From Acanthornis magna (lineage: Eukaryota > Chordata > Aves > Passeriformes > Acanthizidae): a DNA stretch of 64,000 nt. A program made the translations under genes and the position numbers. Below the pieces are notes generated by a model. The model had not been told where the DNA came from. It saw only the letters and a list, made by a program, of their open reading frames with translations, and made no database searches. Below, piece after piece: positions 55,101 to 64,000 of this stretch (position 1 is the stretch's first letter; every line of letters begins with the position of its first letter). Location of the stretch: assembly GCA_036785705.1 (NCBI GenBank), contig JAWUZG010000015.1, positions 2,123,001 to 2,187,000 on the forward strand. The letters are read 5' to 3'.

Positions 55101-58100
55101 CACGTATTTAAATGAGGCGGCGGCAAAAATCATGTACCCTCCCACGGTGTGCAGCACACCCTGCGAGGAGAAGGCACAGCAGTGCCAGGGTGAGCTCCCA
55201 CCTGGACACTCACCCTGCCAGGCCAAGCTGAGCATCACTGAGCTCCAACAGCAGCTGAGCAGGAATGACCAGCACGGCCCCCTTCCCAAGACCACTGTGG
55301 CTCCTCCTCCTACTGTGGCCTCCTACTGCCCCCCTCACCAATTCCCCCAGCTGAGGGGCTGCTGTGGCTCAGCCTGTCCTGTGCAGGGAGCTGGGAGCAC
55401 ACCTTGGGTTTTCCAGTGGAGCCGCTCGTGTAGAGGATGAAGAGCTCGTCCTCAGCGTCGCACCACTCGGGCTCACACTCCCTGCTGGCACCACTCATCA
55501 GCTCATGCCACCACGTGTCCATGGCTGGGTTCCACGGGGTCTGAGGAAAGCAAAGATTGGAAACAGGCTTGTCCAAAAACAAGAGAGGGGGACGAGGAGT
55601 GCAGCCCAAACCTCACCCCCGTCAGGGGCCATCGAGGGGGATGTTCCCCACACAGCCTGCTGCAAACCATGCACCAGAGCTGCAGCTCCCACTCCAGAAG
55701 CTCCTTTTCACAGCCCACAGCCACGAGGAAAACCTTCAAACATGGTCTGGCTGCAAGACCCGATGCAGAATGTCCAAACCACAGGTAACGGTGATGAATC
55801 CCAGTGGGCAGCAGCAGCAGCTGCTCGGGGCTGTCCCCACAAACAGGCTCCTCCTGCCCTGTGAGGCTGCCCCGAGCTGCAGTCCCACAGCCAAGCAGCA
55901 AGCACAGCCACACAGCACCTGTCCCACACACGTCACAGGGACCCTGACTGCAGCACGGTGGGCTCACACTGCTTGGTCCTGCAGGCCCCCAAAAAGATCT
56001 GTTCTCTGGATTTTTAGGTAATTACCCTGGTAAGAAGTGACTGCTGCCATGCAGAGCCACCCAGCACTGGTTGCCTGAAGATGCCAGAACTGTGACAGAG
56101 CCACCAATGCCTGTGGTTGATGGGCAGGTCAGCCTGAGGGTTGCTCTGGCTGCATCCCTCCAAGGTGGACGCACAGTTCAGGGCAAGGCTTAACTTCCCC
56201 TGATCTTCTCACCTGTCCTCAGAGAAGCCTGGGGAGAGCTGGGCAGGGAACACACCCCAGCCTCAGCTCAGACCTCCACTTCCCACATCTCTGCGAGGGC
56301 AGGCACCTGACCCAGAGCCCTGCACATTTCCTCCACACAAAGTCAGACTCCCCACAGCTCCCTCAGCTGGGGTGCACAGAGAGGAGCCATGGGGCCACAC
56401 GGTGACTGTCTGCAGCCCTAAAGATATTCATGTGACATCTGGAGGCACCGGGACCCCACAGCCCAGCACGCAGCTCCTGCCCATGTGGTACAGGAGACAC
56501 CAGCTGCTTGACAGCTTGGCACAACTGAGCCCACTTGGAAAGCTTTCATGGACCCCCAGGGCTTTACCTGGGAAAGCAGTTTCCACAACTCTGCCCCACC
56601 AGCAAGCTCCCAGCAAGGCACCAGGCAAACGAGCCCCAGGCCATCCAGCAGCTGGCTCTTGCATCCCTCCTTCAAGGATCCCTGATTTAGCACCCAGCCT
56701 CCAGTGGCTCAGGAAGGAGGTCAGACCCATGGCACTGTGTGTCTTTGCCTGCTTGCTTTGGGGGTCCAGAAGCCACAGCTCTTTGGATGAGGCAGGCAGA
56801 GTCCACACACTGGGTCTGGAGCTCCAGGTTTGCTGCCTGGGGCCAGGAAGCTGCAGGTGACCCCCGCCAGCCTCCCTGCAAAGGGAAATGCATTGTGAGA
56901 ACTGTTTTTGAAAGGCAGAGAGACAAACCCTGAGCTGGATGCTGACACTGCACCCCAGTGGCTCTGCATTCCCCCAGGCAGCACGCTTCCTGTGCCCAGG
57001 GGGTCACGGATGAGGGGCTGTTTTTGGAAGCACTGGTGGCACTGCATTCACCCCCACGCCGTGGGCAGCCCTGGCAAGCTGGATGGGGTCTGTCACTGAC
57101 ATGCAGCTGCTGGCACCCCGGTTAGGAGGGCACGTGTGGCCGTGCAGCCAGAGCAGTTAGGGGAGGTGGGAGCTGCATGGGAAGCAGAGGGGAGATGCCA
57201 AAAAGAGGAAGGCAGTGCTGTGTGTAAATACCTTGGGATGGAGTTTCTGTGAGCTCTCAGTCTTTTTTTCCTGTTAAAAATCCACAAAGAGGGTGTGAAA
57301 TTTGGGAAGCGGAGGATCCACGCTGGGCTTTGCAGGCAGGGAGCTGGAAGCCCACAGGCCCGGATGCTGGGAAACCACACTAGCAGGCTGGACAACGCTC
57401 AGATCCAGGGCCAGGCCAGGAGATGCCCTCTGAGCCGAAGCCTGCCCCTTTCCATCACCTTCCCTGGGTACCAGCTGCCTCCAGGGCAGGTCACCAAGGC
57501 CACCCCTGCACATGGCTGGCTGGGAACAGAGGCACAGAGCCAGCACACAGCCCATGGACCATCCAATAGCCTCACACAAGCCAATGGCACAGTAAAAATG
57601 CATCCACAAGGGAAAGACTCTTCAATAAAGTGTCTAAATAGAGCAGCGAGAGCCAAAGGGTAAGAGACAGCCTCTAGCCTCCCCCCAGGATATTCTGCAC
57701 AAAAACCTCACCTCACCTACTGGAACCAGCACAGGCACAGGCTGCCCTGCAATCACCCAGCCAGGGAAACCTCACACAAGGAAGGCTGCTCGGCTCCAGT
57801 TTTCCCATTCCTTTGCACCTACACTGCCCTCACAGGAAAAGGGGCAGAGCAAGCCAAGGAACATGGTCAGGCTGTCAAACACAGAGCAACACACCAGTAA
57901 AATTAACACAGCTGAACAAGGAAAAATAACTCAAAGTTAGAGAACCTGCCGGACTTCTTGTTCCAGGGATGTGCACAAACCACTCCTCCTGAAAGCAGAG
58001 TCTAAAGCTCAAATACTTCCCAAATACAACCCATTTCTGAGCCAGCAGCAGCCTGGGGATAACTCAGTGAAAATAATCACCAAACACCAAAATAATCACC

Positions 58101-61100
58101 AGGAAGAGAAGACACCATTGAAAGACATGGAGCTGTGGGGTAGCTGAAAGCAACCTGCCTTTGGAGCACGTAAGGGCTGGGCACAGCAGGGCTGCTCAGC
58201 AGCCTGGGGAGCTCAGCAGGCAGCCACAGCTCCACAACACCTTCTCCTCCTTCCACCGCCATCTAAGCACATGCCTCTGGCCCACATCCTTTCATCTGCT
58301 TTCAGCTGCAAGGGAAAGCCCCAGCCTGACAGCTGACAGAGTCCCTGTGCCAGCTGCACACACCCTGCACTGCTCTCAGCAGATGATTGCTGCCATGTCG
58401 GGGGGCTGCGCTGAGCCCATGCCATGAGCACAATCTCCTGGTTTTCCTCTCCTGCTTCCAATGCCACAGCTACAATGCAGTACAGCACTGGTCTTCGCAC
58501 AAAAGGAGAGAGTGAGAAAGGGTTGGGAAGGAGAAATCCTTTAGCAGGCAGAGGGAAATGGGCATCTTGTCCTAGTGGCTTTGGAAATGTACCCAGGGGT
58601 CCTGTGGGCTGGCAGCTTGTGAGGGTGTTAAAGGAAGCAGCAGGGAGAGGATCTCGGTAAGGAAAAGGAACCATTTTTTGACCACTCACATTACAACATC
58701 AGAAAGGAGGGGAGAAAACAGGAACAGGAGTCAAAACAGGAGCATCCAGGGAATCACTGCAGTGGTTCTGCACTGATGGATTTGCTGGTCTCAGGCCCAT
58801 GGATATAAAACCCCCCTCTCATTCCCCCAGGAACATACCTGCACATCCTGGCACAGCCTTTTCAGAGGGGGAGACTTGCTGCTGGTCCCATCCACTGCTA
58901 TCTCTTCCCTGCCCAGGTGCTTCACCACGATGCACTTTTTCAAAGAGGATCCCCTGTAAAAGGCAGGAGCTGTCAGACTGGGCTGTTCTGGGGCTGAGCC
59001 AGCCCTTCCTGGTATCACAGGCAGCACTGGAGGCAGGGCAGGGACCTGGAGCTGCTTTTGTTGAGCTGGAGCATTTTCTGCCATGCAAGCTCCAGGTACA
59101 CCATGAACTTCCAAGGACACCAGCCATAGGAACAGAGCTCGGAGAGCAGCAACAATCTGTGCACAGCTTACTGGGGATTTATCAGGTGTGGCTCCTGGGG
59201 AGAAAGCAGGGGTCCCACAAGTCTCTCTCAGGACACTGCTGTGGAGATTCTTTACACAAGTCCTCCCAAATTTGCCTGCCTGTGACCATGAACAAAAGCT
59301 CCCACCACGAAATAGAAATGGTTGCTCCAACCCCTAGGCATGACTGTCTCAAAGGGAAGAAAGCCTTCCAAAGCCTGATTATACATCAAGGAAAAGAGTG
59401 GGTGTTTGCCCCCTCATGAGGGCAAACACAGCCTACAAACTGCTGACAGAATGATCTTATTTCCCTTCAGCCCTGTCAGAGTATCAACACAGTCTCCACC
59501 AGTTAACTCCCAGATTCAGGATCACTTCTGTCCTCCCAGGCACCTATTTTTACAGACATATTAATGCATGTTTTTTAATTAAAAGCCTTTAAAGAGTTTG
59601 AATTTCTAATGTGCAGACTATCTGCCCTGAATTTCCATGTTTGATCTAACACACAAACCCACATTCAGGCTCACACAAGCTACACAGATGCTGTGTCTGT
59701 AAGCTTGGCAAAGTCATTTCACCACAATTACTTCCCTTTCTGTAACATCTGATGACTGTTTGTGTCAGACCTCCTGCAGAGTTTGCCCACCTATGACAAC
59801 TCCCATTTGTGCAGGAGCAGAGTCTGGCAGCAATGTCCTTTTTTCACAAGGGAATCCAAACTTACTTGTCTTTACATTTCCGGATGGCTTCATCTGCAAT
59901 CTGCTTCAGGTTGACCAGTTTGTCCCCTCGATAAAAGGCATCTGCAAAATGGTGAGGGAAAATCAGACAGAATTCCCAGACAAGGCAGCCTTGGACAACC
60001 GGAGTAACAAGAAGTTTCAGGAGGGAGGGAAGAACAGAGCTCCTGCACTGGAGTGAGGGAAAGCAGACAAGCAGCTGATGGGAAAGCTTTCCTAATGCAC
60101 TCTTTTGGCCTAGAGAAACAGATGCCAAAAGAAACGGTGGAATTCCTTCTCTGGGAGAGGTCCCAATTTGACCCGACAAATCTCTTGGGAATATTCTGTG
60201 GGAAATAATCCAACATATCCAGAACACTGATTGAAGTTTAGTGGGCCCTCTTTATGCCATGGGAATTAATAAAAACACTATTTCTTGCACTATTGGAAAA
60301 ACAGCTGAAGAAATGCAGTGGGCTTACATGCAGCCACTGCCACGTTCTCGATCCTTTGCTTTACAAGGATGGGAGCTGCAGCAGAAATGTCCTTAAAACT
60401 GCAAAGGGTGGGAATTCTTTTATTAGGCCTGCCTCATGACACATCTTGCAAACATCTGGCTGATTTTGCAGAGGAACAAGGATGAGAAGTGTTTGGAAAC
60501 ATGCTATTAGCAGCTGGTGACATCAAGCTTTACAGGACAAACTGGGGAGCTGCTTAGATGCTTCACCACATGCTCCAAGTGGGAAACAGCACTCGGGCAC
60601 AGCTACAGCACTGCATCCACCCTGGGAGGCTCAGCTGAGGCACTGCCTCTGCCACTTCCAGGCTTTTCAAATAAAGACCTTTCAGCCAGGCAACAGCAAT
60701 GGAGATGCTCAGATGTGTGCTTTACCTGCTGTGATGAGGAGAGAACAACCGCAGTCAAGGATCCGCTCGCAAAGGGAGTCTGCAGAGAAACCTGCAAACT
60801 GCCAGAGAGCACACAGCAGAGTCAGCAAGGACACACAGAAAACCCAGCCCCAAACCCCAGCAGCTCCTGTGCAGTTCACCCAAGGCAAATGATTCACCAC
60901 CAGGCACTGGTGGAGAGAGCTGGAGGAGCTCATTGCACAGTTAATGCAGGGAAAGAGCAGCACCTTAGTTTCTATCTCATTCCAGCTCCTAAAACCAAGA
61001 GCTGCTCCCCTCAGAGCTCAAAGAGCAGCACAAAGAGCTTGTTCCTACCACAACAGAGTGCAGAGCTCCAATCCTGGCACAGGCCAGCATGGCTATGACC

Positions 61101-61739
61101 AGCTCCAGGATCATTGGCAGGTAGATGGAAACCCGGTCTCCTTTTTTCACCCCTATGGAGGGAAAGTGAACATGGCATTTGTCAGAATGAACACATCACA
61201 TGGTGAAAGAACAGGATATAGAAATAAACTGATTATTTTAATTCCATATTGATATGTACACAATAAAGCTTCAGCTGGAGTTAGAGCTGAAGCAGCCTTG
61301 GGTTTCGCCTTTCAAGAGCACTATAGCTCTTGAGAGACGGTGGCAATGAATACTCCATGTTCTCATCTGCCTCCCTGAAGAAAGCAGAAAAGTAACCAAA
61401 GCCCACTGCTTGTTGGAAAACCGCAAAGCAGGAATATTTAACCACAAATTTCTTCCTTGTACAGCTGACGTGACCAGCACTGAGCAGTTTTTTACAGACA
61501 GAGCCAGGGATCAATCTGTGCATTGCAGAGCAAATTGATGAGAATTACTCAACAGACTGGCAACCACTCAAGAAGTGACCCCAATCTCCAAACCCTTGCC
61601 CAAATGCCTTCCCAGTATCCCGTGCTCCTGTTGCCTCAGCTGTGTACCTTGGCTGCGGAGGACGTTGGCAAACTGGCAGACTTTGTGCAGCAGCTCATTG
61701 TACGTGATTTTCGTGGAATCCCCAGGTTCATTCCCTTCC
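47550..61739 (-). CDS. ACSS2: Acetyl-CoA synthetase 2, 3' part of gene (16 exons)
   Basis: Nucleo-cytosolic acetate:CoA ligase making acetyl-CoA from acetate, ATP and CoA for lipid synthesis and histone acetylation. The 16 exons contribute 576 residues plus stop, equal to human residues 126-701; the N-terminal exons lie beyond 64000. Motifs in order: P-loop [71 protein letters not shown], and the C-terminal catalytic-Lys motif [15 protein letters not shown]. The Ser in TRSGK matches human Ser659 (an AMPK site) next to the basic nuclear-localisation segment. ANL-family identity is certain. ACSS2 rather than mitochondrial ACSS1/ACSS3 is supported by sequence and synteny. All junctions are GT-AG and in phase. 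Confidence 0.97.
47567..47572 (-). promoter_or_regulatory. ACSS2: ACSS2 poly(A) signal AATAAA
   Basis: Minus strand reads AAAATGGAATAAAATTCAAG; cleavage expected about 47545-47555. Confidence 0.7.
49193..49320 (-). CDS. ACSS2: ACSS2 last coding exon and stop
   Basis: [20 protein letters not shown] to [11 protein letters not shown], then TAG at 49193-49195. The Lys in GKI is the catalytic lysine that is reversibly acetylated in this family. Confidence 0.96.
49349..49690 (-). repeat. CR1 LINE 3' fragment in ACSS2 last intron
   Basis: GGGTTGGAAGGGACCTTAAA then GATCATTAGTTCCAACCC and about 300 bp of CR1 3' sequence. Ends about 30 bp from the last exon's acceptor. Confidence 0.87.
49837..49911 (-). 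CDS. ACSS2: ACSS2 exon O
   Basis: [25 protein letters not shown]. The Ser before the junction corresponds to human Ser659. Confidence 0.96.
50660..50836 (-). CDS. ACSS2: ACSS2 exon N
   Basis: [20 protein letters not shown] to LTDELKKQ, C-terminal domain. 177 bp. Confidence 0.97.
51608..51680 (+). repeat. Possible short CR1 fragment
   Basis: GCAGCAGGTTGGATTAGGAA, then GGTCCTGCCCAACCTCTGTG ATTC; resembles the CR1 tail but short and diverged. Confidence 0.4.
51972..52040 (-). CDS. ACSS2: ACSS2 exon M (hinge)
   Basis: [23 protein letters not shown]; contains the GRIDD hinge between the N- and C-terminal domains. Confidence 0.96.
52181..52289 (-). CDS. ACSS2: ACSS2 exon L
   Basis: [20 protein letters not shown] to GYYVTGD, with the conserved ribose-binding Asp. 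Confidence 0.97.
52612..52745 (-). repeat. CR1 tail fragment in an ACSS2 intron
   Basis: AGAATCACAATTCTTTTCAG then GTTGGAAAAGACCTTTAAGATC, to CTCAAGGGATGGTGACTCTA. Confidence 0.8.
52838..52918 (-). CDS. ACSS2: ACSS2 exon K
   Basis: [27 protein letters not shown]; 27 codons, donor GTAAGG. Confidence 0.96.
53195..53251 (-). CDS. ACSS2: ACSS2 exon J (57 bp)
   Basis: [19 protein letters not shown]; 19 codons, phase 0 both ends. Confidence 0.96.
53680..53812 (-). CDS. ACSS2: ACSS2 exon I (adenylate site)
   Basis: [20 protein letters not shown] to DTFWQTET, forming the acetyl-adenylate pocket. Confidence 0.97.
54056..54189 (-). CDS. ACSS2: ACSS2 exon H
   Basis: [20 protein letters not shown] then [20 protein letters not shown]. 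Confidence 0.97.
54990..55160 (-). CDS. ACSS2: ACSS2 exon G
   Basis: [40 protein letters not shown] to ATSVL. 57 codons, phase 0. Confidence 0.97.
55403..55540 (-). CDS. ACSS2: ACSS2 exon F (ATP P-loop)
   Basis: [31 protein letters not shown], then [10 protein letters not shown], the phosphate-binding loop of the ANL superfamily. Confidence 0.97.
55541..58838 (-). other. ACSS2 intron E-F
   Basis: 3.3 kb, the longest complete ACSS2 intron in the window. No extra exon, RNA or named repeat recognised. Confidence 0.6.
58839..58953 (-). CDS. ACSS2: ACSS2 exon E
   Basis: [20 protein letters not shown] to LKRLCQDVQ, the variable linker before the AMP-binding core. 115 bp. Confidence 0.95.
59866..59941 (-). 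CDS. ACSS2: ACSS2 exon D
   Basis: [25 protein letters not shown]; 76 bp, donor GTAAGT. Confidence 0.96.
60726..60798 (-). CDS. ACSS2: ACSS2 exon C
   Basis: [24 protein letters not shown]; 73 bp. Confidence 0.96.
61049..61152 (-). CDS. ACSS2: ACSS2 exon B
   Basis: [20 protein letters not shown] to GALHSVV; 104 bp, phase 0 at its end. Confidence 0.96.
61648..61739 (-). CDS. ACSS2: ACSS2 exon A (first in window)
   Basis: Encodes [30 protein letters not shown], human equivalent 126-155. The acceptor phase requires a preceding exon ending TG (Trp), which I could not find up to 64000. Confidence 0.95.
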
Positions 61740-64000
61740 CTGGAAAAGCAAGTTAAAATTTGTTACTTTACAGGCAGCACAAGGTAAGGGTGACACTGAA
61801 AACAGCTCTGGCTAACAAATATGTCCTCACCTGCCCTTCCAAGCACTGAGTAACCAAACTCCAGAAACCCAATTCTGGACTAAAGTTCTCCAATAGTAGG
61901 AAAATTTAGTCCGGAGTTCCTACCCATGTGTAGATCACTCCTGAAAGCAATTGAATGTGTGGAATGGAAATACTGACACTTTCAGAGAGGCAAGAAGAGT
62001 CCAACAAAACCAAAGCTAAGAGTGCACAGGCTCAGGAGCACTCTGGGATTTATGGCACGGGTTTCTTATGCCTGCAGATATCTCTGCATGACACATGGGC
62101 CAATGTGCAGCAACACCCAGCCCCCAAATACCTGACATCTGATGGGCTGGGATGGGATGTCAAGGGCTGTCTTATTTTCCAAGGTCATATATAAATACAC
62201 CCGTGTATGTTTGTTCAGTGTCATGCCTGCTCTGCCTTATTCCCCCTGTGGTCCTCCATGAACCAACTCCAGGCTCCTGCAGACCAGACACTGATGGGAA
62301 GAAGAGCCAAGGGCTGCACCCAGAGATGGGACAGGAATGTCACATCTCCAGGGAAATGGTTTGCTACCCGAGTGAAAACCAGCTAATTTTAATGTGGCAC
62401 AACACTTCAGCTGTGCAAATGTGGTAGCACTCCCAAAGGATCAGGAATAAGGAATTTGATATGACTACACACTTGGAGAAGCAGCAGTCTCCTACACTCT
62501 GGAAGGACAGAGACACTTTTCCAGGTCTCTCCAAGGCAGCCAGCACAGAAGCTCTAGTGATCCATAGAAGAACAGGGGTATCACATCACTCCCAGCTGAC
62601 AGTCCTCCTGGAAAATTGTCCCCTCAATCTGTGCAGCCAAATGAAAAGCAACACTGGTGCTGGGGAGAGGCCAGGAAGCACATCCATGCCATGTGCTCCC
62701 TTAGGATTGCAGCCAGGGTCTGCCCAGCTCTGAAACAGAAACCTCACTTCTTCAACACATCAAATAAAGCACACCAAAACTAAGTACAGAATTCTAGCAA
62801 AAACCAACCACTTCCCCCAGCAACACAAACAGCAGGAAGGCTTCCGGGATGCAGAAATGCATAAAGCAACACTCTCATTTCTCATGTAATTCTGTAAATC
62901 ATGCCATTGTGTGCCAGCACAACAGTGATCACATGCTCCAATGGCAGACATGGTCCTGGTGGAAAAGCCACAAGAGTTGGGAGAGCCCCACTGATACAAG
63001 CTCTGCTCCTGCCCCATGTAGAACAGGGGTTCCAGTACTGGAGGTTACACCTGACTCATCATTTGTGGATCTGCTGCTTACGCATTTGACTTATCCCTCT
63101 TGATACCCAGTTACACTCCTGGCTTCCACAGTGCTCTGCAGCAATTGGGTCCATGGATTCCTGCACTGACACAGGACAGGGAATCTTCCCACCATGGGCT
63201 CCTGGAAGGGCGATTCCCTGCTTGAGTACAAAGTACAAAGCGGAGAGACACAAGAAAACAAAGCAAAAGCAAAGCGTGGGAATGTGAACCAGTGCCCAAG
63301 GCAGGCGGCTCAGCCTTGACATCCCAGCAGTTTCCTCTCCTTTTCCTATCACAGCCAGAAGCATCACTTTGAGCTAAATGACATGTGAAACCATTAGTCA
63401 AGGTCCCTTACAGCAGGACTCTCAGCTAGGAAAGGGAAACAAGGAAATCAGAGTTTCCTTTTTCATTCTGTTACTTGAGGTCAAAGATCCAAGAGCTGAT
63501 TTCAGTGCTGGGCTGAGCAGCTGTAACTGATCTGGCTCAAAGGAAGAGCATCTGCTTCTGCTGTGTCTGGCTGCACACTGAGTGCCTTTCCTCACCATCC
63601 AGGTTTTCCTTTGTGTACCTACATCAAGGCTGGTGCTGTGCAAACCTGCTTGTGTCCAGACATGCACGATCACTGCAGGTGCACCTCTCCCCTCAGCCAC
63701 GGGCCTTGCTACGGAACAGCTCTTAAAAGACAATTATAATGCTTCCAAATGCAAGCTGGAGCATCCCAGCCCACTAATTCCTCACCTGAAGGTCATTGGG
63801 GTCTGCTGGGCACCACAGGCAGGCCCTGCACAAGCCAGCCCCCAGCCCAACAAAACAGGGCAGGGAGGAAGGATGTTCCTTTGCCCTCGCTCTGCCCCAG
63901 TGAAGGATCTAATTACAGCCTTTACTAAGAGAGGAACACATTAGGAGGAAAGGCTAGCACAGGCTGCCCATGGCCCTGTGTGCTATTTGGGGGCTGAGCA
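61740..64000 (-). other. ACSS2 upstream intron (partial)
   Basis: The preceding exon (KVAFYW region) was searched for on the minus strand and not found, so this 2.3 kb is taken as intron. No other gene signal. Confidence 0.6.

Noticed and set aside
61740..64000. Search for the next upstream ACSS2 exon (KVAFYW)
   Set aside because: No minus-strand match with a donor ending in TG was found, so the exon is assumed to lie beyond the window.

Overview
The window is vertebrate nuclear DNA, almost certainly from a bird. Three facts support this: large multi-exon genes with GT-AG introns, repeated 3'-end fragments of CR1 LINEs (the main interspersed repeat of avian genomes), and a miR-499 whose mature arm has the U-for-C form I recall for chicken. 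A songbird is possible (LTR remnants, short introns, minisatellites), but the sequence alone does not prove it. Three protein genes are present in the same neighbourhood as on human 20q11: MYH7B, GSS and ACSS2. || Layout: (1) 107-21190, minus strand: the 5' two thirds of MYH7B, a sarcomeric myosin heavy chain. It has 26 coding exons covering the initiator Met, the motor domain, the IQ/lever region and the first part of the S2 coiled coil, about 1091 residues; the remaining tail exons lie beyond base 1. miR-499 sits in the intron between coding exons 18 and 19. (2) 21191-36300: about 15 kb between the first MYH7B coding exon and GSS. It holds a candidate MYH7B 5' exon (28407-28549) with MEF2, MCAT and TATA-like sequences near it, several CR1 fragments, and an odd block at about 30.5-35.2 kb. 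That block has two unrelated minisatellites, an A-rich tract, a 1.1 kb AT-rich stretch and a short acidic repeat ORF, and is flanked by 77-bp direct repeats. (3) 36300-45595, plus strand: a CpG-island promoter and the complete GSS gene (12 coding exons, 474 residues). (4) 47550-61739, minus strand: the 3' part of ACSS2, 16 exons giving the last 576 residues plus a 3'UTR of about 1.6 kb; its first exons lie beyond 64000. GSS and ACSS2 are tail to tail. || Function: MYH7B is a slow-tonic/cardiac-type myosin and miR-499 is its intronic myomiR partner. GSS makes glutathione from gamma-glutamylcysteine and glycine, and ACSS2 makes nucleo-cytosolic acetyl-CoA from acetate. Nothing suggests a shared pathway; the grouping is conserved synteny. 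Exon boundaries were placed by eye from splice signals, reading-frame phase and recalled family sequences. Every exon joins its neighbour in frame.
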